7,604 bases of DNA from Methanobacteriota archaeon (GCA_005878995.1 VBME01000108.1:1-7604); one strand, 5' to 3'. Positions 1 to 6,224 are shown, numbered from the stretch's first letter. Program-made: numbers and translations. Notes: generated by a model not told the origin, from the letters alone.

Positions 1-853
1 CGCGGTACGCGGTGATGCCGCCGAGGCCGTTGAAGTACGCCTCGTTGTTCCCTTCCGGTTCGTTGAAGAGGTCCCACATCGCGATCTGCGGGTCCGAATC
101 GTACCGGCCCATGATCGCCCGGACGACCTCCACCTGGTGCGCGTATTGCACGTCGGCCGTGTTGAAGAGTCGGCAGTCGGCAGCGGCTCCGTAGTGGCCG
201 AGGACCGGGACCAGATACACGCCCGCTTGGCGGGCCCAGTAGACCATCCGGTCGAAGAGATTCCAGAACGCGGTCGGGTTGTTCTTCCACGCGTAGTACG
301 TCCCCTCCGCATTCCAGTTGTTGTCCGCGACCCAGATCCGGAGCAGGTTCAACTTCGGGTTCTGCGCACTGCCCGCGACCTGGTTGTAGTGAAGGAAATA
401 CCGGAAGAACTCCCGGTACAGGGAGTCGGCGTCCGTCACGCCGCTGATCCTCGATCCGATGCCGGTCGGGAAGAGGTTGTTGTTCCCCCATGCATTCGGA
501 TCCGCGCCGCCCCACAGGCCGGACCCGATCATCCCGTAGATGAACGAAGTCTGCTCGTCCACGCCAAACAGCAGGATTGGCTGCCCATTGATCATGAGCT
601 GCGTTCCGTTCGCGTAGATGAAGCCGGCCGGGCCGACGGGTTGTGCGACGAGCAGCGAGACCGTGTCGGCGGTCGAATCGCTTCCCCCCGCTCGCGTCTC
701 CGTGCCGATCGACGACTCCGCGACCAGGAGGAAAACGAGCAGAATCAGCAGGATCCCGCCGAGGACCGTGCGGCCCCGCTTGCCGGGCGAAGGCCGGATG
801 GCGCGGGAATCTGGGGGGTTGTCGAACCGTCGAGGGATGTCGGTCACGCTCAT
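1..853 (-). CDS. Membrane-anchored glycoside hydrolase, clan GH-A (GH5-like), 3' end missing
   Basis: Translating the minus strand from the ATG at 853 gives 284 uninterrupted residues that run off the left edge, so this is an N-terminal fragment. Residues 1-28 are polar and basic. Residues 29-45 are a hydrophobic helix (LGGILLILLVFLLV region), so the protein is probably signal-anchored or secreted with the catalytic part outside. From about residue 78 the sequence reads like a (beta/alpha)8 hydrolase: NGQPILLFGV at 89-98, an aromatic-rich segment with LLRIWVADNNW at 170-180, YLVPVLGHYG at 213-222, and IAMWDLFNEPEG at 257-268. Glu265 in the NEP motif is the expected acid/base of clan GH-A enzymes; the nucleophile Glu would lie beyond the edge. 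The likely substrate is a beta-glucan or mannan-type polysaccharide, but this cannot be decided here. A TATA-like element 24-31 bases upstream supports this start and a leaderless mRNA. The clan is fairly sure; the family is not. Confidence 0.82.
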   Translation of the reverse strand, partial: MSVTDIPRRFDNPPDSRAIRPSPGKRGRTVLGGILLILLVFLLVAESSIGTETRAGGSDSTADTVSLLVAQPVGPAGFIYANGTQLMINGQPILLFGVDEQTSFIYGMIGSGLWGGADPNAWGNNNLFPTGIGSRISGVTDADSLYREFFRYFLHYNQVAGSAQNPKLNLLRIWVADNNWNAEGTYYAWKNNPTAFWNLFDRMVYWARQAGVYLVPVLGHYGAAADCRLFNTADVQYAHQVEVVRAIMGRYDSDPQIAMWDLFNEPEGNNEAYFNGLGGITAYR

Positions 854-876
854 CGCGGCGCACCCGGGTCCCGGCG

Positions 877-884
877 TCTTTATG
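877..884 (-). promoter_or_regulatory. TATA-like promoter of the glycoside hydrolase gene
   Basis: The minus strand reads CATAAAGA here, 24-31 bases before the ATG at 853, which places transcription start at or next to the start codon. A second AT-rich stretch, GTAAATGA, lies just upstream at about 887-894. An inverted repeat at 896-909 lies further upstream. Confidence 0.5.
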
Positions 885-1042
885 GCTCATTTACCCCAAT
901 CAACATTGGTTCCCGTATCTGGCATTCAGTCCTAGTTCCGAGTTTCAGAACGGCCCGATTCACGCCTCGCCCGAGGAAAACGGACGCCACGTCTATCGCC
1001 GCTGGACTTCCGGTGAGTGTGGACGACTCGCGAGGGGACGCG

Positions 1043-2032
1043 TTATCGGATTCCCGGCGAACGGAAGTGTTCCCATCCTTTCGCCAGGAGCGGCTCGTGA
1101 CCCGTCTTCGTGAGGAGCACGTTGCCGCCGGCGGCCGCGACCTTGCCGATCACCGTGAGCCGATGGCGCTCGCGTTGTGCGGCGGTCGAGTACCGCGTGA
1201 GGAGCGTCTGGATCGAATCGGGTCGGACGGTCGCGAGGAGCTCATAGTCTCCGCCGTAGTATAGCGCGAGCTCCTTGGCGACCTGGGGCGGGAACGAGGC
1301 GAGCCCGGCGTACCGCGGGAGGGCCGCTTCCTCGATCTGGTACGACAGCTTCGTCATCGCCGCCATCTGCGCGAGGCTGGCGCCCAGGCCGTCGGAGAGG
1401 TCCATGCAGCTCGTGACGGCGCCGGATTCGGAGAAGAACGTGCCGTCCGCAATCCGTGGATATGGCCGAAGGAGTTGGTCCAACGCCGCCGTCCGGAGGG
1501 CCGCGGGTTGTTCGAGCGTTCTCGACGCGTGCCCGGCGCGCCCCAAGTCCCCCGTGACGACGATGACGTCCCCGGGTCGCGCGCCACTCCGTAGGAGGAT
1601 CCGGTCTTTGCGGACGCGGCCGAACGCCGTGCCGGCGATCGAGAGGACGTCCGCCTCCTTCGTATCCCCGCCGAGGACCGCGATGCCGAATTCCCGCACG
1701 CATTCCTCCATCCCCTGGGCGAGACCCCGGAGGAACTCGACGTCCGTCGCCGCGGGCATCGACAGGGCTGCGACGAACCCGAGCGGCCGCGCGCCCGCCG
1801 CCGCGATATCGCTCAGGTTCACCGCGGTGGCATACCATCCGACCTGCGACGGCGTCGCGCCGGCGGGAATGTGGGTCTTCTGGTTCACGACGTCCGTCGT
1901 GACAACGAGGTAGTCGTCCCCCCAGTCGACGACGCCGCAATCATGGCCGAGGCCGATCGGCTGCCCGCGATCGTAGATCCGCGCAAGGATGTCGATCGCG
2001 CCGCGCTCCCCGATGTCCGAGAGCTTGGTCAC
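1043..2032 (-). CDS. thiL: Thiamine-monophosphate kinase ThiL
   Basis: This 329-residue protein is the usual length for ThiL, which phosphorylates thiamine phosphate with ATP to make thiamine diphosphate, the last cytosolic step of vitamin B1 cofactor synthesis. It has the AIR-synthase/ThiL motif order: MTKLSDIGERGAID at the N-terminus, GHDCGVV at 29-35, TTDVV at 45-49, NLSDIAAAGARP at 72-83, LGGDT at 120-124, a CMDLSDGLG block at 209-217, and GGDYELL at 260-266. These Asp-rich loops bind Mg-ATP and substrate in the family. Two are unusual: the first reads GHD where bacterial ThiL typically has GDD, and the last reads GGDYELL rather than GEDYELL. The start is GTG at 2032. It is favoured because the conserved KLSDIGE beginning follows directly and a TATA-like element sits 25-32 bases upstream, implying a leaderless transcript. 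It stops with TAA at 1043. A non-ThiL member of the AIR-synthase superfamily is the main alternative. Confidence 0.88.
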   Translation of the reverse strand: MTKLSDIGERGAIDILARIYDRGQPIGLGHDCGVVDWGDDYLVVTTDVVNQKTHIPAGATPSQVGWYATAVNLSDIAAAGARPLGFVAALSMPAATDVEFLRGLAQGMEECVREFGIAVLGGDTKEADVLSIAGTAFGRVRKDRILLRSGARPGDVIVVTGDLGRAGHASRTLEQPAALRTAALDQLLRPYPRIADGTFFSESGAVTSCMDLSDGLGASLAQMAAMTKLSYQIEEAALPRYAGLASFPPQVAKELALYYGGDYELLATVRPDSIQTLLTRYSTAAQRERHRLTVIGKVAAAGGNVLLTKTGHEPLLAKGWEHFRSPGIR

Positions 2033-2056
2033 AAGCCGGCAGCATGCGGGGTGGGC

Positions 2057-2064
2057 CTAAGAAG
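2057..2064 (-). promoter_or_regulatory. TATA-like promoter of thiL
   Basis: The minus strand reads CTTCTTAG in a GC-rich surround, 25-32 bases before the GTG at 2032. The spacing predicts initiation at the start codon. The match to an archaeal box A is weak; the call rests mainly on position. Confidence 0.38.
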
Positions 2065-2069
2065 GCTGT

Positions 2070-2092
2070 GGGCGCGAGACCGTCTCGCGCCC
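2070..2092 (-). terminator. Strong hairpin between the cupredoxin-like gene and thiL
   Basis: There are two perfect 11-base complementary arms (2070-2080 and 2082-2092) around one base. In RNA this would fold as a stem of about 9 pairs with a 5-base loop. On the minus strand it begins 3 bases after the TGA of the cupredoxin-like gene and is followed by CACAGCCTTCTTAG. There is no clean T-run, so it is not a textbook terminator. It may stabilise the mRNA 3' end or be a protein-binding palindrome just upstream of the thiL promoter. Confidence 0.45.
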
Positions 2093-2095
2093 GGT

Positions 2096-2695
2096 TCACG
2101 GCGGCGGCGGAGGTTCCTTCCGAGGTTTCTTGCTCCGACGCATGTACATCGCCGCGACCGCGAGGACCGCGATGATGATGATCACGACACCCACGACGAT
2201 GAGGACCGTGTTGTCCGCACCGAACAGGCCCCCGCCCGCCGTCGCGTTCAGGATCGTGATGTTGCCCCACATGTTGGTCACGTCGGTGCCAGGGCCCGCG
2301 GCTTGGTCACTGCGGTAGCGGTACGTCCCGGTCACGTTTGCGACGGTGAAGTTGAACACCACCGCGGTGGTCGGAGACGCGAAGGGCAGCGACCTCGGTT
2401 CACTCCCGCCGGCCGCGGAGTTGTTGTTGTAGTCGATGAACCACCGGTGCGTGATGCTGTCGGCGGAGAACAGACTCATCGACACGTTGTCTCCGACGTG
2501 CACGGTGAGGGGCGGGCCGGGAGACATGAGGCTCGCGTTCGTTGATCCCCACCCGCCGGCTCGGCTGCCGTACAGGGTAATCGGGACAATCTCGGCCGCC
2601 GCGGGGGTCGAGAAAGCCAGCGGGACGCTCAGGACAAACGCCAGGCCCACCATCAGAACGATCGTCTTGCGAAGCAGTGACAAAGGTGATCCCAT
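2096..2695 (-). CDS. Secreted, C-terminally anchored cupredoxin-like glycoprotein
   Basis: This is a 199-residue protein. Residues 8-33 form a Sec-type signal sequence (RK, a hydrophobic run, then AFSTPAAA). Residues 35-150 are a beta-rich domain resembling plastocyanin-like cupredoxins: VHVGDNVSM at 65-73, HRWFIDYNNN at 83-92, a GTYRYRS strand at 123-129 and NMWGNITI at 141-148. Residues 162-184 form a transmembrane helix, followed by a basic, proline-rich tail (RRSKKPRK then five prolines). Seven N-X-S/T sequons (N53, 70, 91, 115, 120, 145, 150) suggest heavy glycosylation outside the cell. The Cys and second His that normally bind copper are not visible: Ser129 stands where Cys is expected. 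Electron transfer is therefore doubtful and an adhesive or structural role is possible. I chose the ATG at 2695 because a TATA-like box (2730-2737) overlaps the more upstream in-frame Met codons at 2731 and 2740. The open frame also continues through the tRNA, which cannot be coding. Confidence 0.75.
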   Translation of the reverse strand: MGSPLSLLRKTIVLMVGLAFVLSVPLAFSTPAAAEIVPITLYGSRAGGWGSTNASLMSPGPPLTVHVGDNVSMSLFSADSITHRWFIDYNNNSAAGGSEPRSLPFASPTTAVVFNFTVANVTGTYRYRSDQAAGPGTDVTNMWGNITILNATAGGGLFGADNTVLIVVGVVIIIIAVLAVAAMYMRRSKKPRKEPPPPP

Positions 2696-2729
2696 CCCGG
2701 TTTTCGGGGGCCGATGGACTGTTCCAAGC

Positions 2730-2737
2730 ATTAAAAG
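2730..2737 (-). promoter_or_regulatory. TATA-like promoter of the cupredoxin-like gene
   Basis: The minus strand reads CTTTTAAT, 35-42 bases before the ATG at 2695, predicting a leader of about 10 bases with no Shine-Dalgarno site. This is one of the better box A matches in the window. Confidence 0.55.
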
Positions 2738-2869
2738 CATCGGTACTTTTCTCAGGATTGGACACCGAAAACGGGCATTGAGCGGCATTTGCGGCTCCCG
2801 CTCGGGACGTTGGGTGGCTGGTTTCGGACGCTTTGTCCGTCCAAAAGGTCGCGTCGGCGTCAAGAAGAG

Positions 2870-2943
2870 TGCGGTGCGCGGGATTTGAACCCGCCTTATA
2901 GCCTTGGCAAGGCTATGTCCTAACCAGACTAGACTAGCACCGC
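2870..2943 (-). tRNA. tRNA-Gly, anticodon GCC
   Basis: The minus strand folds as a complete 74-base cloverleaf. The acceptor stem GCGGTGC (2943-2937) pairs with GCACCGC (2877-2871). The D stem is GTCT with GGAC and the loop contains GG. The anticodon stem TAGCC/GGCTA encloses the loop TTGCCAA, giving anticodon GCC, which reads glycine codons GGC and GGT. The variable loop is 4 bases (TAAG). The T stem GCGGG/CCCGC encloses TTCAAAT. The discriminator base is A at 2870, as expected for archaeal tRNA-Gly. No intron is present and CCA is not encoded, so it must be added after transcription. The sequence that follows, CTCTTCTTG and then a TTTT at 2846-2843, may end transcription. Confidence 0.95.
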
Positions 2944-2966
2944 GCGAAGGGACGAAGGCGGGGGGC

Positions 2967-2974
2967 TTTGAAAA
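2967..2974 (-). promoter_or_regulatory. TATA-like promoter of tRNA-Gly
   Basis: The minus strand reads TTTTCAAA, 24-31 bases before the mature tRNA 5' end. It sits in the 36-base gap after the transporter stop codon, so the tRNA can be transcribed on its own. The preceding TTTT could also help end transporter transcripts. Confidence 0.45.
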
Positions 2975-2979
2975 GGTTG

Positions 2980-3732
2980 CTACGCACCGCGTCCACCGCT
3001 CACGAGGAACGCGATTCCGAAGCCCGCGATCGCGGACGCGATCCCGATGATCGCCATCTGCACGCCGCTCCGACTTGGCCGGCCGATCGTCGTCCTCGCC
3101 TTCCACCAACCGATGAGAAAGAGCGTGATGGTGCTCACGACGAGGGACACCACAACCCCGAGGATGATGTCCCTTCCGATGACGATGAAAGGGATTAGCG
3201 GCACGAGAGACCCGAGGATGGCCGCGACCCCGACCAGGACCGCACTCTTACGGGCCTGGACCTTCTCGACGGGCGCGAGGTTCAGCTCGTGGGCCATCAT
3301 GATCTCCAGCCACGCTTTCGGCTTTGAGGTGATCTTGCTCACCATCTCCTCGAGCTCCGATCCGTGGAAATCCCAGCGCTCGAGGATCTCACGGACCTCC
3401 TGCCGTTCGAGGTCCGGCAATTGATTCATCTCCCCCCGCTCCCGTTCGACCTCCGCGAGGTAGTGGTCCCTCCGGGCGAGCGTCGACGTATACGCGACCG
3501 CCCCCATTGAGATTGACTCCGCGAACGTCGCGGCGAGCCCCCCCGCAAGAATAATCGTAAGCGGGTCCGAAAGGTTCCTCGACGCGACGGCGACCCCCAG
3601 GATCACCCCGAGGACGTTCACGAGCCCGTCCTGACTTCCGAGGATGAAGTCGGAGAGGAGGCCGGGCTGCGCGTGCTTCTCGGCGAGCGCGTCCTCCTCG
3701 ATCTTCCGCCAGAATGCGAACCGGGTCGCCAT
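2980..3732 (-). CDS. VIT1/CCC1-family iron or manganese transporter
   Basis: This is a 250-residue membrane protein of the VIT1/CCC1 family, which moves Fe(II) or Mn(II) across a membrane, usually out of the cytosol. Five hydrophobic helices are visible: about 27-50, 57-83, 163-184, 187-209 and 225-245. The first carries the family signature SQDGLVNVLG (Asp35). The second carries FAESISMGA, with Glu72 and Met76 corresponding to the metal-path residues of the plant protein. Residues 84-160 form the cytosolic metal-binding domain, an acidic helical segment with many Glu (94, 96, 98, 101, 109, 112, 115, 118) and WLEIMMAHEL at 141-150. The frame is open upstream to 3861, but I place the start at the ATG at 3732. 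The extra residues look non-coding, and a TATA-like element at 3761-3768 would fall inside the longer version. It stops with TAG. The metal cannot be assigned from sequence alone. Confidence 0.9.
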   Translation of the reverse strand: MATRFAFWRKIEEDALAEKHAQPGLLSDFILGSQDGLVNVLGVILGVAVASRNLSDPLTIILAGGLAATFAESISMGAVAYTSTLARRDHYLAEVERERGEMNQLPDLERQEVREILERWDFHGSELEEMVSKITSKPKAWLEIMMAHELNLAPVEKVQARKSAVLVGVAAILGSLVPLIPFIVIGRDIILGVVVSLVVSTITLFLIGWWKARTTIGRPSRSGVQMAIIGIASAIAGFGIAFLVSGGRGA

Positions 3733-3760
3733 GGTTGGACGCACCCTAAGGGGCCGGTGG

Positions 3761-3768
3761 ATTTTACC
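3761..3768 (-). promoter_or_regulatory. TATA-like promoter of the VIT1-family gene
   Basis: The minus strand reads GGTAAAAT, 29-36 bases before the ATG at 3732. This predicts a leader of only a few bases and decides the start of the transporter gene. It shares the 128-base divergent region with the promoter of the plus-strand gene at 3861. Confidence 0.55.
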
Positions 3769-3826
3769 GTTGCGCTCGACGTTCGGATTCAGCGCGCGGG
3801 TCCCACTCACCGGAGAAAGGGACGAA

Positions 3827-3835
3827 GGTTTTTCC
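3827..3835 (+). promoter_or_regulatory. TATA-like element of the four-repeat protein gene, flanked by inverted arms
   Basis: GGTTTTTCC lies 26-34 bases before the ATG at 3861, again implying leaderless initiation. It lies between perfect 6-base inverted arms GGGACG (3819-3824) and CGTCCC (3835-3840), which could be an operator that would block TBP/TFB binding. Confidence 0.4.
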
Positions 3836-3860
3836 GTCCCACTCGTGATGCGCGCGCGCA

Positions 3861-5192
3861 ATGGCGGTCGCGGGCCTCTCGTCGCTCCTGACCGAGGTCG
3901 AGGCCGCGGTCGGCGCCTCCCGGCCGGACGCCGTCGATGCCTCCGTCAAAGCGTTCCGCGCCAACGCGCCGCCCCTTGAGGTCATCCGTGCCGCCGCCCG
4001 GGGTGTGGCCACCCACTACGACCGCGCGTCCCGAGCGGCGCCCCGAAGCCTCGCGATCCTCGGCGCCGCCGCGAATCTCATTTCCGTAATGCAACCGCGC
4101 TTCCATGCGCTCCCCGTGCTTCAAGTGGTTTCCTACGTCGCTTCTGAGAAAAAGGCCTCGACGCCGGCGAAACCGCCTCTCGTCGTGTCGGGCGAAGTCA
4201 CGCACCTCGGCCGGTCGTTTCTCTTTGCCGTCCGGGCGGGCGACGTCGTCGAGGCGGAATCGATCTTCCTCGGGATGGTCGACGAAGGGTGGGAGCGCAA
4301 GATGGCCGGAGACCTGCTCTTCCGCGCGGCACTCGAGGACATGGGCGAGGGCGGGCGCAAGCTCTTCCTCGCGGTGAAGTCGTGGCAACTCGCCCGGTCC
4401 CTGGGGTTCAAGGAGGCTCGCACGATTTTGCGACCGGTGGTCGACTATCTTGTCAACGGACCGCGGGACCGGACCGCATATGAGTCGATCCTCCGCGTCC
4501 TGGGGAAAGAGTGGGTCGATCTCGATGCCCTTGCTTCCGGTGGCCGCCCCCTCGACGACGAAGGCCGCGCGAAAGTCCTCGCCGTCACCTCGGTCGCGAG
4601 CGAATCCGCCTGCATCGAAGCGATCCTCGCCCTCCTCCGGGAGGGCTATGCCGCAACCTCGATCGCTGAGGGCCTCGCGGTCGATGCCGCGCGACGCATC
4701 GTCGCTTCACCGGGGTACGACGCCGAGGCCGCCCGTCGGCTCCTGTTCGCCCATGCGTCCCGGTTCGTCCTCGCTTTCAGCCGGACGAACGAACGACTGT
4801 ACGCGCTCTTCCAGGCCGGTCTCCGGCTCCGCTCTCCCGAACCCTCGGCCCCGTTGGCACCGCCCGCTTCGGCGGCGAGCGAGGGTGAGGAGTTATGCCA
4901 CCTCGCGGGCGAATTCGACGCGCGCAAGCCTCGGGAGGCGGCGGCCCGCGTCCGGGCCTACGTCGCCCGCGGATACTCGACCTCACGCATGCTCGACGTG
5001 CTTGCGAACTATGCGTGCCGCGATGCCGCTCGCGCGAACGACGGATTCAACGTGCTCCTCGCGGACGCGTGCACGGCCGAATTCCTTGCCGTGAAGGCGC
5101 CCGCGGTTCCGATGGCCCTCGCGAAGATGATCGCCGCGTCGCCGAAAGACCAAGCCGCGTATGAGTCGTGGGCCCCGCTCTTCTCGCCCTGA
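3861..5192 (+). CDS. Helical four-repeat protein of unknown function
   Basis: This 443-residue protein is Ala/Arg/Leu-rich and probably all-helical, with no signal peptide, membrane span or nucleotide-binding motif. By eye it is about four diverged units of 80-90 residues: roughly 9-97, 118-202, 236-326 and 342-430. Each begins with an acidic/Ala helix, then a Gly turn and a further helix ending in Ala-rich residues (VDEGWERKMAGDLLFRAA, REGYAATSIAEGLAVDAA, ARGYSTSRMLDVLANYA). A Pro/Ala-rich linker at 326-341 separates the last unit. Scattered His (52, 82, 115, 298, 347) could bind a metal or cofactor. From memory the repeat pattern faintly recalls questin-oxidase-like helical proteins, but I would not assign that. 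The ATG at 3861 has a TATA-like element 26-34 bases upstream, and the nearer GTG and ATG at 3845-3850 are out of frame. Codon use and GC-rich third positions match the neighbours. The gene is divergent from the VIT1-family gene and abuts rfcS. Confidence 0.8.
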   Translation: MAVAGLSSLLTEVEAAVGASRPDAVDASVKAFRANAPPLEVIRAAARGVATHYDRASRAAPRSLAILGAAANLISVMQPRFHALPVLQVVSYVASEKKASTPAKPPLVVSGEVTHLGRSFLFAVRAGDVVEAESIFLGMVDEGWERKMAGDLLFRAALEDMGEGGRKLFLAVKSWQLARSLGFKEARTILRPVVDYLVNGPRDRTAYESILRVLGKEWVDLDALASGGRPLDDEGRAKVLAVTSVASESACIEAILALLREGYAATSIAEGLAVDAARRIVASPGYDAEAARRLLFAHASRFVLAFSRTNERLYALFQAGLRLRSPEPSAPLAPPASAASEGEELCHLAGEFDARKPREAAARVRAYVARGYSTSRMLDVLANYACRDAARANDGFNVLLADACTAEFLAVKAPAVPMALAKMIAASPKDQAAYESWAPLFSP

Positions 5193-6158
5193 TCACTTCT
5201 TGCTCAGTTCCTGTCCGATGAGGGCGAAGTGTGCGAGCAACGCTTCGATCTGAATCCGCTCGCTGCTCCCCTCCGTCAGCCGGAAATCGGTCTCCCCGAT
5301 TCGGTCGAGCAGTCGCACCTTTGACTCGTCCGGGATGTTGAGGTCGAAGACCGTCCGGTGCAGCTGGCGTATGACGTCTTCCCCGGAGAGTCCGTACTCG
5401 ATCAGGAGGCGATCGAGGACTTCCCGCGCCCGGAGGAACTCCCCTTCGAGCGCCTTCTCGATTAGCTTCTTGACTTCCTCGGGCCGAATCGTGCTCGACA
5501 CTTTGTACAAGGCGTCCCCGTCGATCGTCGAGCCGAGGGATGCGGCGACCTGCAAGGCGTTCACGGCGCGTCGCATGTCCCCTTCCGCGACGTAGACGAG
5601 CGCCTCCATCCCGTCCTCCGAAATCTTCAGCTTCTCGCCTTTCGCAATCCGAGCGATGTATTCCTGAATCGCCTCCGGCTTGAGCGGCCGGAACCGGAAC
5701 ACGGCGGTGCGGGACTGAATCGGCTCGATGAGCCGCGAGGAGTAGTTCGCGGACAAGATGAACCGCGAGGTCTTCGAGTACGTCTCCATGGTCCGGCGCA
5801 TCGCGGCCTGTGCATCCGCCGTGAGGTTGTCGGCCTCGTCGAGGAAGATGATCTTGAAGCTCGTCCCGCCGAACGGCGCGAGCCGGGCGATCTCCTTGAC
5901 TTTCGTCCGCACTGTTTCGATGCCGCGCTCGTCGCTGCTGTTCAGCTCGTAATAGTTCTGCCGCCAGTTCTCTCCGAACATATCTCGCGCGAGGGCGATA
6001 GCACACGTCGTCTTGCCGGTGCCCGCCGGGCCCGCGAAGAGCAGGTGGGGCAGGTTCCCCTCCTTCGCGTACGCCTTGAGGCGCTCGACGATTTCTTCCT
6101 GGCCGACGACGTCGTCGAGGCTCTTCGGTCGATACTTCTCGACCCAGATTTCCTTCAT
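5193..6158 (-). CDS. rfcS: Replication factor C small subunit (clamp loader)
   Basis: This 321-residue AAA+ ATPase is the full length expected for archaeal RfcS. With the large subunit it forms the clamp loader that opens PCNA and places it on primed DNA. The order of motifs is complete: WVEKYRPKSLDDVVGQ at 5-20 (RFC box II), Walker A GPAGTGKTT at 43-51, NSSDERGI at 73-80, Walker B IIFLDEAD at 103-110, sensor 1 FILSANYSS at 133-141, and sensor 2 GDMRRAVN at 193-200. The C-terminal collar follows from about residue 225. The arginine-finger motif, usually Ser-Arg-Cys in RFC small subunits, reads Ser-Arg-Thr at 149-151; the Arg is kept. There is no PIP box, which is normally on the large subunit. 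No large subunit gene lies in the window. The start at 6158 is fixed by the conserved MKEIWVEKYRP opening. The TGA stop is directly against the stop of the convergent gene. Confidence 0.97.
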   Translation of the reverse strand: MKEIWVEKYRPKSLDDVVGQEEIVERLKAYAKEGNLPHLLFAGPAGTGKTTCAIALARDMFGENWRQNYYELNSSDERGIETVRTKVKEIARLAPFGGTSFKIIFLDEADNLTADAQAAMRRTMETYSKTSRFILSANYSSRLIEPIQSRTAVFRFRPLKPEAIQEYIARIAKGEKLKISEDGMEALVYVAEGDMRRAVNALQVAASLGSTIDGDALYKVSSTIRPEEVKKLIEKALEGEFLRAREVLDRLLIEYGLSGEDVIRQLHRTVFDLNIPDESKVRLLDRIGETDFRLTEGSSERIQIEALLAHFALIGQELSKK

Positions 6159-6192
6159 CGCCGCCCCAACGCGCGGCGAATCCGGCGGATGC

Positions 6193-6200
6193 GTAATAAG
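6193..6200 (-). promoter_or_regulatory. TATA-like promoter of rfcS
   Basis: The minus strand reads CTTATTAC, preceded by AAAGG, 35-42 bases before the ATG at 6158. This suggests a leader of about 10 bases and separate expression of rfcS from the protease gene ending 25 bases upstream. Confidence 0.5.
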
Positions 6201-6224
6201 CCTTTGGCGTGGAGGTCCAAGAAC

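Noticed and set aside
137..1264. 375-residue open frame on the plus strand
   Set aside because: It is antisense to the glycoside hydrolase and to the end of thiL, with no recognisable domain.
1871..2545. 224-residue open frame on the plus strand
   Set aside because: It is antisense to the thiL start and the cupredoxin-like gene, and is Arg/Asp/His-rich without a domain.
2825..2839. Small hairpin CGGAC/GTCCG downstream of the tRNA
   Set aside because: It has only five pairs and no T-run directly after it, so it is too weak to call a terminator.
2696..3109. N-terminal extension of the cupredoxin-like protein
   Set aside because: It would read through the whole tRNA-Gly gene and put the signal peptide in the middle of the protein.
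3733..3861. N-terminal extension of the VIT1-family protein by 43 residues
   Set aside because: The extension has no family similarity, would contain the TATA-like element, and would fill the divergent intergenic region.
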